Shown in pieces: positions 54,201 to 64,000 of a DNA stretch of 64,000 nt; position 1 is the stretch's first letter, and each line of letters starts with the position of its first letter. The stretch spans positions 20,553,964-20,617,963 of the forward strand of contig NC_134958.1 in NCBI RefSeq assembly GCF_965638725.1, written 5' to 3'. The position numbers and the translations under genes are program-made. This DNA comes from Aptenodytes patagonicus (Eukaryota; Chordata; Aves; Sphenisciformes; Spheniscidae). Below the pieces are notes generated by a model that did not search any database, had not been told where the DNA came from, and saw only the letters and a program-made list of their open reading frames with translations.

Positions 54201-57200
54201 TAGAAAAACAGGAGCTGTGTTCTAACCCCTCCGTCCATCTGCATAGCAACTTGCTCCACAAGGAGATGCATCTCAAACTGTTTGCTGCATTTGCTCCCTT
54301 ATAAGGAAGGCTTTCCAGACACTTGGAGAAAACCACTGCTTATCTGCCCAACTTAACTCTCAGGCAGGTTTCAGATTTAAAATCCAGCTTATAGCCAGAT
54401 TGGCTAGAAGGGCTCCTCTGCACCTCACCCTTCACCTGTCAAAAACATGCCAAGAAACAGGCAGAGAAGAGAATGTAACAGAATTACTAATGTTCTTCTA
54501 CAAAAAGGTTCGAAGGTTTGTTGACTGTCCAGATGGTGCCCAGCTTGGTAATTTAGTGCCATATTCCCCCAGCAGTTGTCTAGCTAGGTTAAGTCAGTCT
54601 CAAGCTATACAACTTTAATTTACAGATTTTGTGCTTTTTGGCTAGGACAGACATCCAAGAACACCTGTGTTTGAATGCTTGGGTATTTGCCAAATTGTAC
54701 TAGTCTACAGGGAGAAATAGAAACAGATGGGCTGGCTAGCAGATAACCATTATTACTGGAGTAAAAGCTTGTCTGCTAGACAATCAGATTTACAAAACTG
54801 AGTAAGAGAAATATTACCTTATAAGAGACAACTCAACCATTTGTTCCCATTTACAATCACAAGAGAAGCACATTATATAAACAGATTCATTGCTATGAAT
54901 AAAGTGTTTTTCCAACCTTTCTTCATATGTCATTTTTCCCTCTTATTCTTGTTTCTCTCTACTGGATGTTTTCCAGTACAACAAATCTTTTTTGAATGGT
55001 CATGCCCAAAACTGGACAGTCTATTCCTACTGAGGTCCCAACAACGTTGACTGGAATGGAATTCTCCCATTTTATACACAATGCTGGGATTAATGCATCC
55101 TAGAACTACATTTCCCTTTTTTGCAAGAGCGTTGGGGGGTTTTGTTTGTCAAAATTATGCTCACTTTGCTTAGATCAACTAACCCCCTGCCCCATTTTTT
55201 TTTGTTACATTGCATTCTGCTCTTGCAAATTTTTCTCAGTTCTTAGTACGACCGTGTGAATTTCCTGTTGCTCATTTTGGCCCTAATATTTTCTCTAATA
55301 CATTGAGCACTGTTGAAAAAGCTAATCTTGATTGTCACAGTGTCTGCAACCCTCTTCACCTCAATGTTTCTTACCATTCTTAAAAATTTCTAAGTATGTT
55401 CAACAGTACCTTAGACAAGAGGTTGGTGTGCTTACACAGGTAGAAAAGGACTAACACGTACAGGAATATATAAAAGGCTTTACCAAAATAAAGATGTATT
55501 GCATCTGTGTCTTTTCTCTTATCCACAACAGCAGCCACTCAGAGGAAGAGATTTGCTTTTAACAAATCCACAGTGGCTGCCTCTAAGCACGTATTATGTT
55601 CTAGGCACTTACAAACTGATTGTCTACCAGTGTGTTCTGGCGTCTTTCCATACACCAAAGTTGTGTCCTGAAGTTATACACGCTGGTCTAATTTCCACAT
55701 TCTCCGTAAGAAAAGTGGGGCATGTTTTCAAAGCCCTAACACATACCTATCAAAGAAATCAGTAGCAACTCCAAAAATTTGTCAGCTGTCCTGTAAGTAT
55801 TTCAGGTAATGTTTTGAGTCAGTGATAACAAATTTGTCCAGATTACGCAACATTCTTTAACATGTTCTTGCCCTGGGCCCATGACTGAATCCTCTTCGTT
55901 GTGTTAAGCACTTCTCAAAATTAACCATCTTTATTAAAGACTTAAGAGTGTATTTAGGTTTTCTGGTGATAAATAGCTATCAAAAACCGATAATGATCTA
56001 TGGTTTCTATTTTTCTCTTTCACCAGGCATACTTGCCTCTGCTGCAGTCTAACTTTATTTTTTTCCTAGACCCATTTTCATTATTCTGTGTTCATTTCTT
56101 CTTCACTTTAAATTCATAAATTCCACTATTTTCTGGAATAAAATAATTAATTTTGTGGATAATTTGCAAATTATCCACACTCAGATTATCAATCAAGAGA
56201 ATGTGTCCTCAAGCCCTTTGACCGCAGCCTGCACTTATGTTGACTTAAGTTGATGCTGGTACCAAAGTCTTACACGCTAAAGTTAGACTAAGCCAATCTA
56301 ACACCTCACTGGCACTGAAATGCTAAGTCTTGCTCTCCTCTCCTTTCCTCATTTTCAGTTGCATTTGCTTGCTCCGGCTCTTGTGCCAGCTTTAGCACTT
56401 AACCGATCCCTCGGAGAGCTGATTCAGCTCATTAAACCAGCAGAAAATAGATTTGTTGTTGTTTGGGCTTTTTGATGGGCTACTTTTCCTGTAGGGACAG
56501 ATAAAAACACTTAGCCCATTTCACCTAATTGCAATCTCATGCTGGTTTACATCAGTTTAAATCGATCTAAATTGGAGCTGTCATATTCATCCCTTCATCC
56601 CCACCTACACAACTGTGCCCCTTCCCTTGTGCCCTCACTAACACTCATGCAAATGGATGGTGAGCCAGCCAGGGTGGCTGACTTCAGCCAAAAAAATATT
56701 CACGGGGGTTTTTTTTTTTGTAAGGTTACTCCTTGCTGGATTGTCTCACTGAACTTGGCAGCTGCACAAGAAATTCAGTTCAGCCTAAACAGAACTGGAC
56801 CTGCACTTCCTTCATATCACATCTGAGAGCATTCTGCAGTGCATAAAGAAATGCACAACAGTACCTACTTCCCTCTTAGCTGTGGGGACATGCTAAATCA
56901 GTAAGTGCTAATTAACGAGGGGGTCGTAACCCGTTTTATTTCCACTCAGTAAAACTTCACCTCAGACATGCTGAAATACCTCTTGATTCTACTCTATTCG
57001 TTAGAGAGTAATTTGTATTCAACAGTTTATATACAGTAAATAAATGCTATTGATTGTATTACTATCTGCCATATCATAAACTGGTTATGTATAGAGGTTC
57101 CCAATAAGCAGAAACATCCCACTGTAAGGATAAGGCAGAAAAGGAAATACAATGATTCCAAGTGACTATTCCTTCTCCCATGATTTTAGGCCTTTACAGA

Positions 57201-60200
57201 ACTACTCCCATGATTTTATTCTTCTAAGCATTTTACAATCAAGCATTAATATTCAGCTTTGTATAGTGTACTTTTCAAACAGAGCATCTATTTTTCACCA
57301 TCCGTTAACCTAATCTCTTGCCCCAAGAATATCTATTTTTCACAATCATATTCTAAGGTTGCACTGTTTCTCATAAGCATTTTTGGTTTTGCTCTTTTTG
57401 ATACAGATAGGGTGCAAAGTCATGCAGGCAATGGCTCCCTTATCTCCCATACACTGCCCATAAGCAGAAAAGTTTTCTTTAGCCTAACATAAATAATGTA
57501 ATTGAGTCTAAGTGCATGCTTTGTTCTCTTCTCAGGAAATAGATTGTTTCCTTACAACTTCAGTTACGAAATACAAAATGTATTATTAGGCTTTCACAGT
57601 ACTCAAGCTGAGGTCCATTACATGTTTCTTACTGGAAAAAGCGACACTTCTATTTCACCATAAATTAGAACAATTTTGGGCGTTATCATCGGCATCACTC
57701 ATGACCTTTTATGTTACTGAAGAGAGAAAAGCAAACCAAGACAAAATTATTTATTTACATTTCTATGCTTTTTAGAGAAACAACACTTACTAAAAATCCA
57801 TCAGGGTTGTTTTAACTTAAATATTATTTGCCACATTCAGCACTTCACTATTCTTTAATTGTTCTATTTAAATGACCAGGTCTACCAGGTGACAATAACA
57901 CCTCAGCTTTCTTAGATAGAAAAGCATCCACTTGCTCTGGAATAGCAGGAGAATCTTTTCCACAATTCCATGCTGCTTCCTTTATCATCAAGTCCTATGA
58001 ATTACAGTGACCTCCTCTACTCTATGTCACACTTACCATGCAAGGGAAAAAAGATTACAAATCATCTGTCTGCAAATGTAGTTTCAAATTACAGTTTTGA
58101 AAGAGATACATGTAGTGTTCTGTCCAGCACTGTTCAATTTGTGTACCGTGCAATCTGCCTAGATCAAAGAGGAAATAAAGATCCATTTCTACTCAGATAT
58201 TCCTTTATGCTGCCAACAGTCCTGTGGGACAATGGAGTGTTCTTACTTACTGAAATAAATTGTGACCTGTTTTTACCATTACCAAAGGTCCTGTGTGCAA
58301 TACAGTCTCGGGTTTTGGACATGGCATACACCAAAAAATCAACCCCAGAATACTGTTATATAAAAAATATTTGCAAATCCAGGTAATTTATTGTTGTGAT
58401 TTTTAGAATGTTCTCAAACATTGCCTTCAGTGCCCTGATATCAAACTTCAACATAAGTTTTATCTCACTCTCACGTGTCAAGAAAAACTGAAGAATGCAT
58501 GCGAAATTTTTATGACAATTCCATACAGAAATATCTCTTCATTTCAGCCAGTTTTTATCTGCTTGTCAAAGCTGCACATTGCAAATTCATTCTCTACAAG
58601 TACTTTTTTATCCACTGCAACCCAGAAAAAGAGAACAGAACTTGCTGACTCTTCATTTCATAGCCAGATTTTGCAATACTGTAAATTCCTGTTTGCCTAC
58701 CATACAATTACATTTTCTAATTTCATTACTTTAGAATATCTTTTCTTGAAATCTGCAGTGTATGTTTCAAAGTACACTTTCTGTGTTTTCTCAGTTGCAT
58801 ATGATGGTTCAAATTTACAGTTTGGAAATGTTGTTTTCCAGATTAAAAAAAAAAGTTTGCCTATTCAGATTCAGCAGTTTCCTAATTACAACTTCTGTGG
58901 AGATACTTGATTCCTTATTTCCTTTCTTTCATCAGCATTTTACAGTTCTAAGTCCATTCTCCCCCCACCAATGTTACAGTCTTGCTATAAAATTGGTCAC
59001 GTTTTATGTCATATTCTTTAAATTGGGCCTGTACTACACATGTTTTAGGCTTCCTATTTGTCCACAGATTTTTCTCTAAATGTATTTTAGGTGTACAATA
59101 CCAAAATCAGTCACTTTTCTTCTCGCAGTGGAAATCAATGATTCTTTCAGGCTAATTCCAGTATTTCCTTAAAGGTTATCCCAAAGGAGAAAAAGAAATT
59201 ACTCCTAAGAGCAAGATGACATAGTATCACAGTTTACAAATCACTTCCCCTGGAAGGGTCCAAAGTCTCCGATTAGATCAGGTATTCAAAGCGACAAAGA
59301 GAACCTTAACTTACGTAAAACGTAAGATCCTTAATTCATAATTATTTCCCTAATAGGAACACAGTATAAATATAAGTAATTCACTGTTTACAAAGCTTTT
59401 AACAATTTTGAGTTTAAAGGGGATGTTAGAAATATAAATCAGTTTTTTCAGTTTATCCAATCCAAACAAATTTATTTCAGAAGTTGTTTATCAAGGTAGC
59501 CCTGTGAAACAGAAGAACAGTATTTGTTGATTTTTAAAAGACTTAGAAGGTGGCTAAAGGTTTGTTTTATACAGGAAATCACACTAAACCATGAGGGATT
59601 TTTTCTTCTGGCTGAATAATGTATGTATCTGAGATTTGGTGGCTACACAGGGACATCTTTTATTCCATATCCAACTGCTGGAACTAATGACAGTACAGGA
59701 ATATCACCGAATCACTTCTGACGTCTAAACCATAAAGTCTCTTATTTTGGACTCACAGCTGCTTTTCTGAATGAATTGTGATAACAAATTCCTTTATTGC
59801 CAAAGTCAGTGTCCTCAAGCAGAACTAACAACGTTTGCAGCCCTGACAGAACATACAGCGACCATTCATTTTTATTTAAGCTGCACGACTTTTTGTAGGG
59901 TACCACAAACACAGAATGACACTTCTTTACAGCTAATGATTATGCATCATTCCTAGAAGTTCGCAGCTGAGGAATGCTTGCTAAAGACACTACATCCATG
60001 CTATGGTAATTGACTTTTGTGTAGCCTTGACTCGCTTTGAGGACACCAGTATCTCTGTTGGAGCCAGCCTGCATTAAGCACAGCTTATCTTTGGGCGAGC
60101 TATCACCCACTCACTGCACACATATTCTGACTCATTTAGTCACACCACCATGTATCATGAAAATGTACTCCAACAACGTGACTAAATTTTAAACCATAAC

Positions 60201-61326
60201 GATTATATAAGAGGGACTGGGACCAAATTAAATCCTGGCTTAGGTGGTGGTATTGCAATGTTCTTACTGCACAGTGGCCTCAGAGATCTTGTGCACTGCT
60301 GAGGAGTGAATGCATCATTTCTCTGTGAGTAATGAGAACAAGGTATGCAAGAAATTAGCTGAAATACCACCTCTATTTTTCCAGCAAAAAATAAAGCACC
60401 GAACTCAAAGCCACGCCATTAGTTTTTGCCTTGATAGAGTCACTAACATCAGTCTTACTGAGGTTTACAGTGACAGAGCAAAGGCAGAGAACATTTCTCT
60501 CAGAGACCATGTCTATTTTTGATCTCAAAGCAGTTCCCAACGTTTATGAAAACAAAGGCTTCTTATGTCTGAGAAGCTATTCAGATTTGAGAATCCTGAA
60601 GCATTATGAGCTCATAGGTCTAGACACATACCACCGATTTATTCTCACTCCCTAATGGGGCAAAAATCCTCACGAAAAACAACAGGTATATTGACGGGAC
60701 AGGATCTATGTCATACTTCTACAGATCCTTAATCTGAATGGTTAAAAGATCAAGAATCCATGGCAGGATCCAGGGCAAGAAGTCAGCATACACATAGGCA
60801 GAAATTACTTCAGTTTGGCTCAATCCATCACTACTGAAAAAAACCAAGTCCCTTCTATTGCAAACAGTGATCCCAATCTTTGTAACCTTCTGTAGGGGAA
60901 GTTTGTACAGAAACAAGCATTCTCAGTGCTCTGCAGTTTAAGTTCCACCGGTTTTCCCCACACTTAAGTCCACACCGAAACCTGTACTGACTGAAGGATG
61001 TGCCCTCATTGGTATAACTGAGCAGAAAAGCAGCAAATTCCTTTCAAAAAAGTCACTGGATCTCAACTTTCAATGGCTTATCCCTAGAAAAGTCTCTGAT
61101 ATTGACATTAAGCTGATCACTATCTGTTTCCTTATACACATTTACATATTGTAAGCACATCTTGAGTCCAATCCTACACTCATTTTTTCATGCAAAATAA
61201 CTGGCTTTATTTAGTTTCCTCACAAGTCAGAAAAAAGATTTAGTCCCTTCCATATGAATCACGAAGGAAAAATTTAATACAATTTACTTACCGAAGGATT
61301 TCTTTCCGAGTGAAGAATGTGCAATC
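27274..61326 (-). CDS. CIB2/CIB3-type calcium- and integrin-binding protein, exons 2-6 (exon 1 outside window)
   Basis: EF-hand calcium-binding protein of the CIB family. Family knowledge: CIB2 and CIB3 bind TMC1/2 in the hair-cell mechanotransduction complex, and CIB proteins also bind integrin tails. Seen: five exons (61326-61292, 44156-44045, 32395-32248, 32149-31954, 27295-27274) that join in frame to 170 codons plus TGA. With the usual 17-residue exon 1 this gives 187 residues, the CIB2/CIB3 length. Landmarks in assumed full-length numbering: [12 protein letters not shown] (18-29), VPMDY, NMPELK (ends 66), ENPFKERIV (67-75), EF-hand 3 loop starting YDFNTDNF (116-127), EF-hand 4 loop [12 protein letters not shown] (157-168), tail STFHIRI. 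Introns 2-5 are about 17.1 kb, 11.6 kb, 98 bp and 4.7 kb. The start codon, N-myristoylation site and promoter should lie beyond 64000. Compared from memory with human paralogues it is nearer CIB2 in exons 4-5 but CIB3-like in TRKEI and PDVK, so I assign no symbol. Confidence 0.93.
27296..31953 (-). other. Intron 5 of the CIB-family gene
   Basis: About 4.7 kb between exons 5 and 6, GT...AG on the minus strand. I see no repeat family, nested gene or RNA gene in it. Confidence 0.85.
31954..32149 (-). CDS. CIB-family gene exon 5 (196 bp), EF-hands 3 and 4
   Basis: Starts with AT completing Asp116, encodes 64 codons and ends with AG of a split Ser codon. The acceptor is TTGTTTAG; the donor is GTATTG after CTCAG. 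EF-hand 3 loop (116-127) keeps Asp at loop positions 1, 5 and 12. EF-hand 4 (157-168, [12 protein letters not shown]) keeps Asp at 1, 3, 5 and 12; Asp rather than Glu at 12 is typical of the CIB family. The exon ends in the conserved SKAPDFL. Confidence 0.96.
32248..32395 (-). CDS. CIB-family gene exon 4 (148 bp)
   Basis: Encodes 49 codons, [18 protein letters not shown] through YAFKIY, plus the first base of an Asp codon. The acceptor is TTTTTCACAG before GAG; the donor is GTACTG after TATG. It carries the degenerate EF-hand 2, whose loop here reads [10 protein letters not shown]. Human CIB2 and CIB3, as I recall them, have Asp at the first Gly (codon GGT at 32351-32353). It then runs [19 protein letters not shown]. 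Only 98 bp separates it from exon 5. Confidence 0.95.
32970..32993. repeat. Perfect 9-bp inverted repeat in intron 3
   Basis: TGATTGATG and CATCAATCA separated by six bases, followed by a partial direct copy (ACCATCAACC). It could form a small hairpin. No terminator role applies in this setting. Confidence 0.8.
34780..35060 (-). mobile_element. Relic of a DIRS-type tyrosine-recombinase retrotransposon
   Basis: The minus strand encodes [20 protein letters not shown] followed by [14 protein letters not shown], which resembles the DIRS tyrosine-recombinase region around its first catalytic Arg (family pattern FEPL...L.HLSLKT.FLVAITSARRV.EL.ALS). Just upstream, a neighbouring frame reads [11 protein letters not shown], matching the W-DLNLVL-AL segment that normally precedes FEP, so a frameshift lies near 34930. 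Further upstream [11 protein letters not shown] resembles the VGRHPLV stretch. The fragment is too decayed to act. No terminal repeats, RT or RNase H were found nearby. Identification rests on motif memory, not a search. Confidence 0.65.
35214..35231. repeat. C-rich run in intron 3
   Basis: Ten C, one G, then six C, next to the DIRS relic. A low-complexity tract. It creates an artefactual poly-Gly start if translated on the minus strand. Confidence 0.9.
35827..35946. repeat. TA/GA-rich imperfect palindrome with an 11-bp tandem unit
   Basis: About 120 bp made of TATA and GAGA tracts. It contains three tandem copies of GAGTATATATA (about 35848-35880) and ends in sequences that are near inverted copies (GAGAGATACTTATATACTC on the left; the reverse complement of TATATATACTTATACTCTC on the right). 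It could extrude as a hairpin and is likely length-variable. Confidence 0.85.
37097..37265 (-). mobile_element. CR1 LINE 3' fragment in intron 3
   Basis: Minus-strand CR1 tail. On the plus strand it begins with CATAGAATCACAGAATCACT (octamer tail reversed), continues through AAGACCTCTAAGATCATCGA and ends at CTTCCCTGGGCAGCCTG. It is closely related to the 3' 170 bp of the copy at 11869 and is severely 5' truncated. It lies in the same orientation as the host gene. Confidence 0.93.
44045..44156 (-). CDS. CIB-family gene exon 3 (112 bp)
   Basis: Supplies G to finish the split Arg codon, then 37 codons from [17 protein letters not shown] to INMPELK. The acceptor is TTTACAG before GTTGCATGG; the donor is GTATCA after AAG, weaker than consensus at the last positions. 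This is the degenerate EF-hand 1 segment that precedes ENPF in the family. VPMDY and PMxLII-MPEL match CIB2, while TKDPDVK and the final Lys are CIB3-like. It ends in phase 0. Confidence 0.93.
48887..48947. repeat. A-rich CAA/CAAA low-complexity tract in intron 2
   Basis: About 60 bases of AAACAAACAAAC, CCAACCAACC and ACAACAACAAAAAATAC units with almost no T. No retroposon body could be recognised beside it. Confidence 0.85.
49544..49594 (-). other. 51-bp splice-flanked candidate exon in intron 2
   Basis: On the minus strand a pyrimidine-rich acceptor (TTTCCTCTCTAG) and a GTAAGA donor bound exactly 51 bases. Inserted between exons 2 and 3, it would add 17 residues in frame without a stop (after Arg29: [17 protein letters not shown]). 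The plus strand also has a good acceptor (CTCCTGTTCTTACAG, ending 49545) followed by an open stretch to TAG at 49595. No CIB protein I know has this insertion. It may be a cryptic exon or chance. Confidence 0.2.
51093..51693 (+). mobile_element. Second solo LTR of the same avian ERVL-type family
   Basis: A 601-bp LTR in intron 2 of the CIB gene, antisense to it, with exact 5-bp target duplications GTTGT (51088-51092 and 51694-51698). It begins CGTCCTGGTTTCGGCTGGGA and ends CCCCGACA. It shares with the copy at 4715 the GGGATAGAGTTAATTTTCTTCC start, the Tyr-rich middle, the CCCATCCCACTGGGGGGG block and the terminus, but differs across the promoter and R region, so it is a different subfamily or age. 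No internal viral genes are present. Confidence 0.9.
53361..53820 (-). mobile_element. CR1 LINE 3' end, older subfamily, in intron 2
   Basis: Minus-strand CR1 of about 460 bp. The encoded ORF2 C-terminus is recognisable as [20 protein letters not shown] and DTVLGNLL, with further matches such as GAGCCCAGAACTGGACACAG at the distal end. An A-rich stretch near 53550-53572 interrupts the frame just before the HWNRL motif. The ending LGNLL and the lack of octamer copies distinguish it from the copies at 11869 and 37097. Confidence 0.92.
54905..55375 (-). mobile_element. Ancient CR1/L3-like LINE relic in intron 2
   Basis: Highly diverged minus-strand LINE sequence. Recognisable stretches in order on the plus strand: CCAACCTTTCTTCATATGTC, CCCAAAACTGGACAGTCTAT, a GAGGTCCCAACAACG stretch, TTAATGCATCCTAGAACTAC, TTTTTTGCAAGAGC and GTCTGCAACCCTC near the end. 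These follow the order of the amniote CR1/L3 reverse-transcriptase 3' region as I remember it. Many indels break every frame. Boundaries are approximate. Confidence 0.7.
61292..61326 (-). CDS. CIB-family gene exon 2 (35 bp)
   Basis: Encodes [11 protein letters not shown] plus the first two bases of an Arg codon (CG). The acceptor ends AACAG before GAT and the donor is GTAAGT right after CTTCG. It opens in phase 0, as expected after an exon 1 ending in ...YQ, and passes phase 2 to exon 3, whose first G completes CGG (Arg). The DCTFF motif is a family hallmark of the first helix. The exon is too short to appear as a long open frame; it was found by searching for the residues expected between the CIB N-terminus and exon 3. 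Confidence 0.92.
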
Positions 61327-64000
61327 CTGTTAAAAAACAAAACACGTTATTGTACTATAGAAATATTGAAATTCAACCTTTTGGAAGGAAACTCGGATCT
61401 GGCAGAAAAACATTAAAGATGCCATTTGTGTACCATCTGCTTTTGACTCAGAAAGCACTATACGCTATAAATGAACTGAAATGTCCTAAGGACAGGGCTA
61501 TCAGTAAAAAAAAAAAATATTGTTAATGTGAAACTTCAGGAGGGGAAAAAAAAAACCAGCTTGCTGAAATACTTCTCCACTGTGGAATGACCAGAAACAA
61601 TATTAAATCAAAAAAGTAAGGTATAGGCCAAAAACATTCAATAAATGGATCTAGAAAGCTATAAATAACAAATAGATGAAGAAAACTATCTTCTAACTTG
61701 AGAGTATTCCTCTATTAGAGACAACTGATTTAATAATAAAAGTCATGTACTTATTATGCTAACAATTAATTTGCATTGTGGTCCCTTCGGCGAAGGCTGC
61801 AAACTCCCATATGTTAGGAACATGGATAGAAGGACAGCCCCTGCTCCAAACAGGAGGCAAACTATTCAACTTTCCCTGTGGTATCACAGAATTTGAAATA
61901 ACTTACTAGAATGCAAAGTAGAGCTGGCTGAACATGAAAGAAGAGCTTACAAGCGTTCGCCTGCATTCTGAATGGCTCTGTGGTGGGACTGCACTTATAC
62001 TGGTTTAATTCACTCTTTATGAACATCTGCATTTTGCTAGAAGAATTCATACACTTCACAAAAGAACCATAACATAAGCAGTGAAACAGTTTGCATTTTC
62101 ATGTATTGCTACATCAGTCACAAAACAAGTTATATTTTCAGGTGCTGTGAGGAACCATAATAATCAGTCCCATTCCATTAACAGAAATATCCCCTGATCT
62201 CCACTATATTATGTAATATATATTTAGGGCAAACTCTGCCCTGCATCCAAAACTAGGAACACCGGGGGCAATGAAATATTGGATGATCAATTTAAAACAC
62301 TGTTCAGGTGATAAATTCAGAGAATATGCATCTTCTCATCTTAGAGCTACTGGCTGATGAGCATGTGTATATATAGGGAACAACAACCAAACCACAAAAT
62401 TCTTCCTGATTATCCACCTCTCACAGGCCCATGTGATGTGGCAAGGCACGTGCCTAAGAATTTAGCTCTTAGTAGTTTTCCTCCTTTAATGTAAACATAT
62501 TTAAAATAAATAATATTTTTAAATCAGCTAGTGACAAGGTAACATCATGAGACTTGGTAAGTCATATTTAAGAGTACATACAACTAGTATGACTCCCCCA
62601 GTCCTGCTCTTCAGCCAACTAGTGAAAAAGCATTTCTTTCCTAAGCTGAGAATCATTCTGGCTAAATGCCTGCTTCTTCCAAGGAGGGGAAAAGCAAGTG
62701 ATCACAGCTAGCTGAAGCAGTCAAACAGCTTGTCTCAGGTATCCAGGTATGCTATCAGTCCTGCATGGTATCAATTATTGAATTTGCTTGCTCTCCTCCA
62801 TATGAAGTGGCAGGAGAAGCAGCTCTTCCTTCAGTGTATTGTGTAGCAGAATAGTGTTACAAGGCACAATAGGAAGCACCTTGTGAGCTACTGACACTGA
62901 TGTCACATTGTCTGGAACTGCACAAAGTGAAATAGGAGCCAGCTGGTTAAGTCTTCATTAATTCCAGCACATTCAATACTTACGGTCAAAGTGTCACTTA
63001 AGGATGCTTCATTTACTAACGAAAGGCAGGTGCAATCTCACAAATAATTGTGATGCCCTCAGCAGCAATCATCCCCTAATTATACAGGCTTGAGAAAACA
63101 GCAGACACTGTTACTTAACTAGAAAGCTGACAGGGTATTGATATGCAAATGGAGATAAAGATGAAAAAGAAGAGTTACCCTTTACCTTCCAGAAATCATG
63201 CAAAAATGCCACTGGAAGACACATTAAGACGTCAGATCATAAACCTTTTTTACTGAAGGTCCACATATTTTTTTTTTTAAATCTGAGTCACCTCATGTCT
63301 TTGACAAACACTATTGTCTGCCTTTTCTTTTTTTTTAATCAAACAAAATTTTTACTAATATAAACTAAAACCCACTAATATTGAAAACCTTTATAACAAA
63401 AGTAGTTGCAAGTATCTGCCTGACCACTGTTACTGACTGCAGTATTCCAATTATGCCCCGCCAGTTACATGGAATTGTGTGTCAGGGATGAGGCGTGTCA
63501 AAAAAATTTACAGTGGTTTCACAGACCACTTGCAGCGATCTTAAAGCTACTCAGGGTCAGAGAACCACAAATTCCTTGTGACCTGGCCTATAGTTTTGAT
63601 CCACAGCAAGATCATACACACCACTTAAGTAATGCTTTACCATTAAGAAGCCTGCCTGGTCTCAAATAGCAAATGTAAAAGCCATAGCTCCAAGCTATCT
63701 CTGAACGGGAAGTCCAGCCATCTCTCTTGCTTCTCTCAGCTTCTTATTTCTGCCTCTTCCTTTATGCGGACTTCACAACTCCATCGGAGAACTCTGAAGG
63801 AAGGAACTAATGTGTTTGGAAACTAACCTAGCAAAAATGGATTAATTTCCAGCTTGGATCATTTCCTTTTAGTGGCTTAGAATATAGCGTCGGTAGCACT
63901 GGTACAAGAGATTAAGCTAAAACAAGTTTCTGTTGATGGCAGGAAAGAGGTGCAGGACTGCCCTTTTTTTTTGAAAGCACAGCCCTAAGTTGGATTAAAG
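61327..64000 (-). other. Part of intron 1 of the CIB-family gene
   Basis: I searched the minus strand here for an exon starting ATG GGN AAY (MGN...) and ending before a donor. The few ATGGG occurrences (near 61810, 62170 and 62430) do not lead into a CIB N-terminus. Exon 1 and the promoter should be beyond 64000. No other feature seen. Confidence 0.7.

Larger units (their letters stand above)
44157..61291 (-). other. Intron 2 of the CIB-family gene
   Basis: About 17.1 kb, the largest intron seen. It holds the second solo LTR, two CR1-class insertions, an A-rich tract and the 51-bp candidate exon. A 138-codon plus-strand open frame at 57970-58386 has no recognisable similarity and an AT-rich make-up, so I treat it as chance. 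Confidence 0.8.

Noticed and set aside
57970..58386. A 138-codon plus-strand open frame.
   Set aside because: AT-rich composition, no recognisable motif or domain, and it lies within intron 2. Long frames of this size occur by chance in 64 kb.
1..64000. tRNA, rRNA, CRISPR arrays, bacterial-type operons, terminators or origins.
   Set aside because: No TTCGA-type tRNA arms in cloverleaf context, no regularly spaced repeats and no dense coding; the sequence is vertebrate nuclear DNA.

Overview
The window reads as AT-rich nuclear DNA from a bird. The evidence is repeat content: CR1 LINE 3' ends with the ATTCTATG octamer tail, two solo LTRs of an avian ERVL-type family, and very old amniote retroposon relics. 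There are no operons, no bacterial-style dense coding, and no tRNA, rRNA or CRISPR. A neoavian host is likely from the LTR type, but I cannot name a species.

The one gene I can assemble with confidence is on the minus strand. It is a calcium- and integrin-binding (CIB) family gene of the CIB2/CIB3 type, spread over at least 34 kb. Five exons join in frame with consensus-like splice sites: exon 2 (61292-61326), exon 3 (44045-44156), exon 4 (32248-32395), exon 5 (31954-32149) and exon 6 (22 coding bases ending in TGA at 27274). They encode 170 residues. Adding the 17 residues usually contributed by exon 1 gives 187, the family length. Exon 1, with the start codon and promoter, is not found and should lie beyond position 64000. 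EF-hands 3 and 4 look intact, and the protein ends in the CIB2/CIB3 tail FHIRI.

Layout. Positions 1-27273 flank the gene on its 3' side: a solo LTR (4715-5310), a possible plus-strand terminal exon followed by a poly(A) signal (8951-9396), a well-preserved CR1 (11869-12358), MIR/L2-like relics (13430-14345), a 21-base G run, a 180-bp sequence present twice 1.8 kb apart, and two old relics of an amniote repeat. Positions 27274-61326 are the CIB gene and its introns. Intron 3 holds a decayed DIRS-type tyrosine-recombinase retrotransposon fragment, a TA-rich palindrome and a CR1 fragment. Intron 2 holds a second solo LTR, a CR1, an old CR1/L3-like relic and a 51-base splice-flanked candidate exon. 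Positions 61327-64000 are intron 1.

Most of the window is intronic or intergenic sequence in which I see no gene. I did not find a novel multi-gene system. The items most worth checking are the paralogue identity of the CIB gene, the DIRS relic, the paired 180-bp duplication and the candidate exon at 8951.
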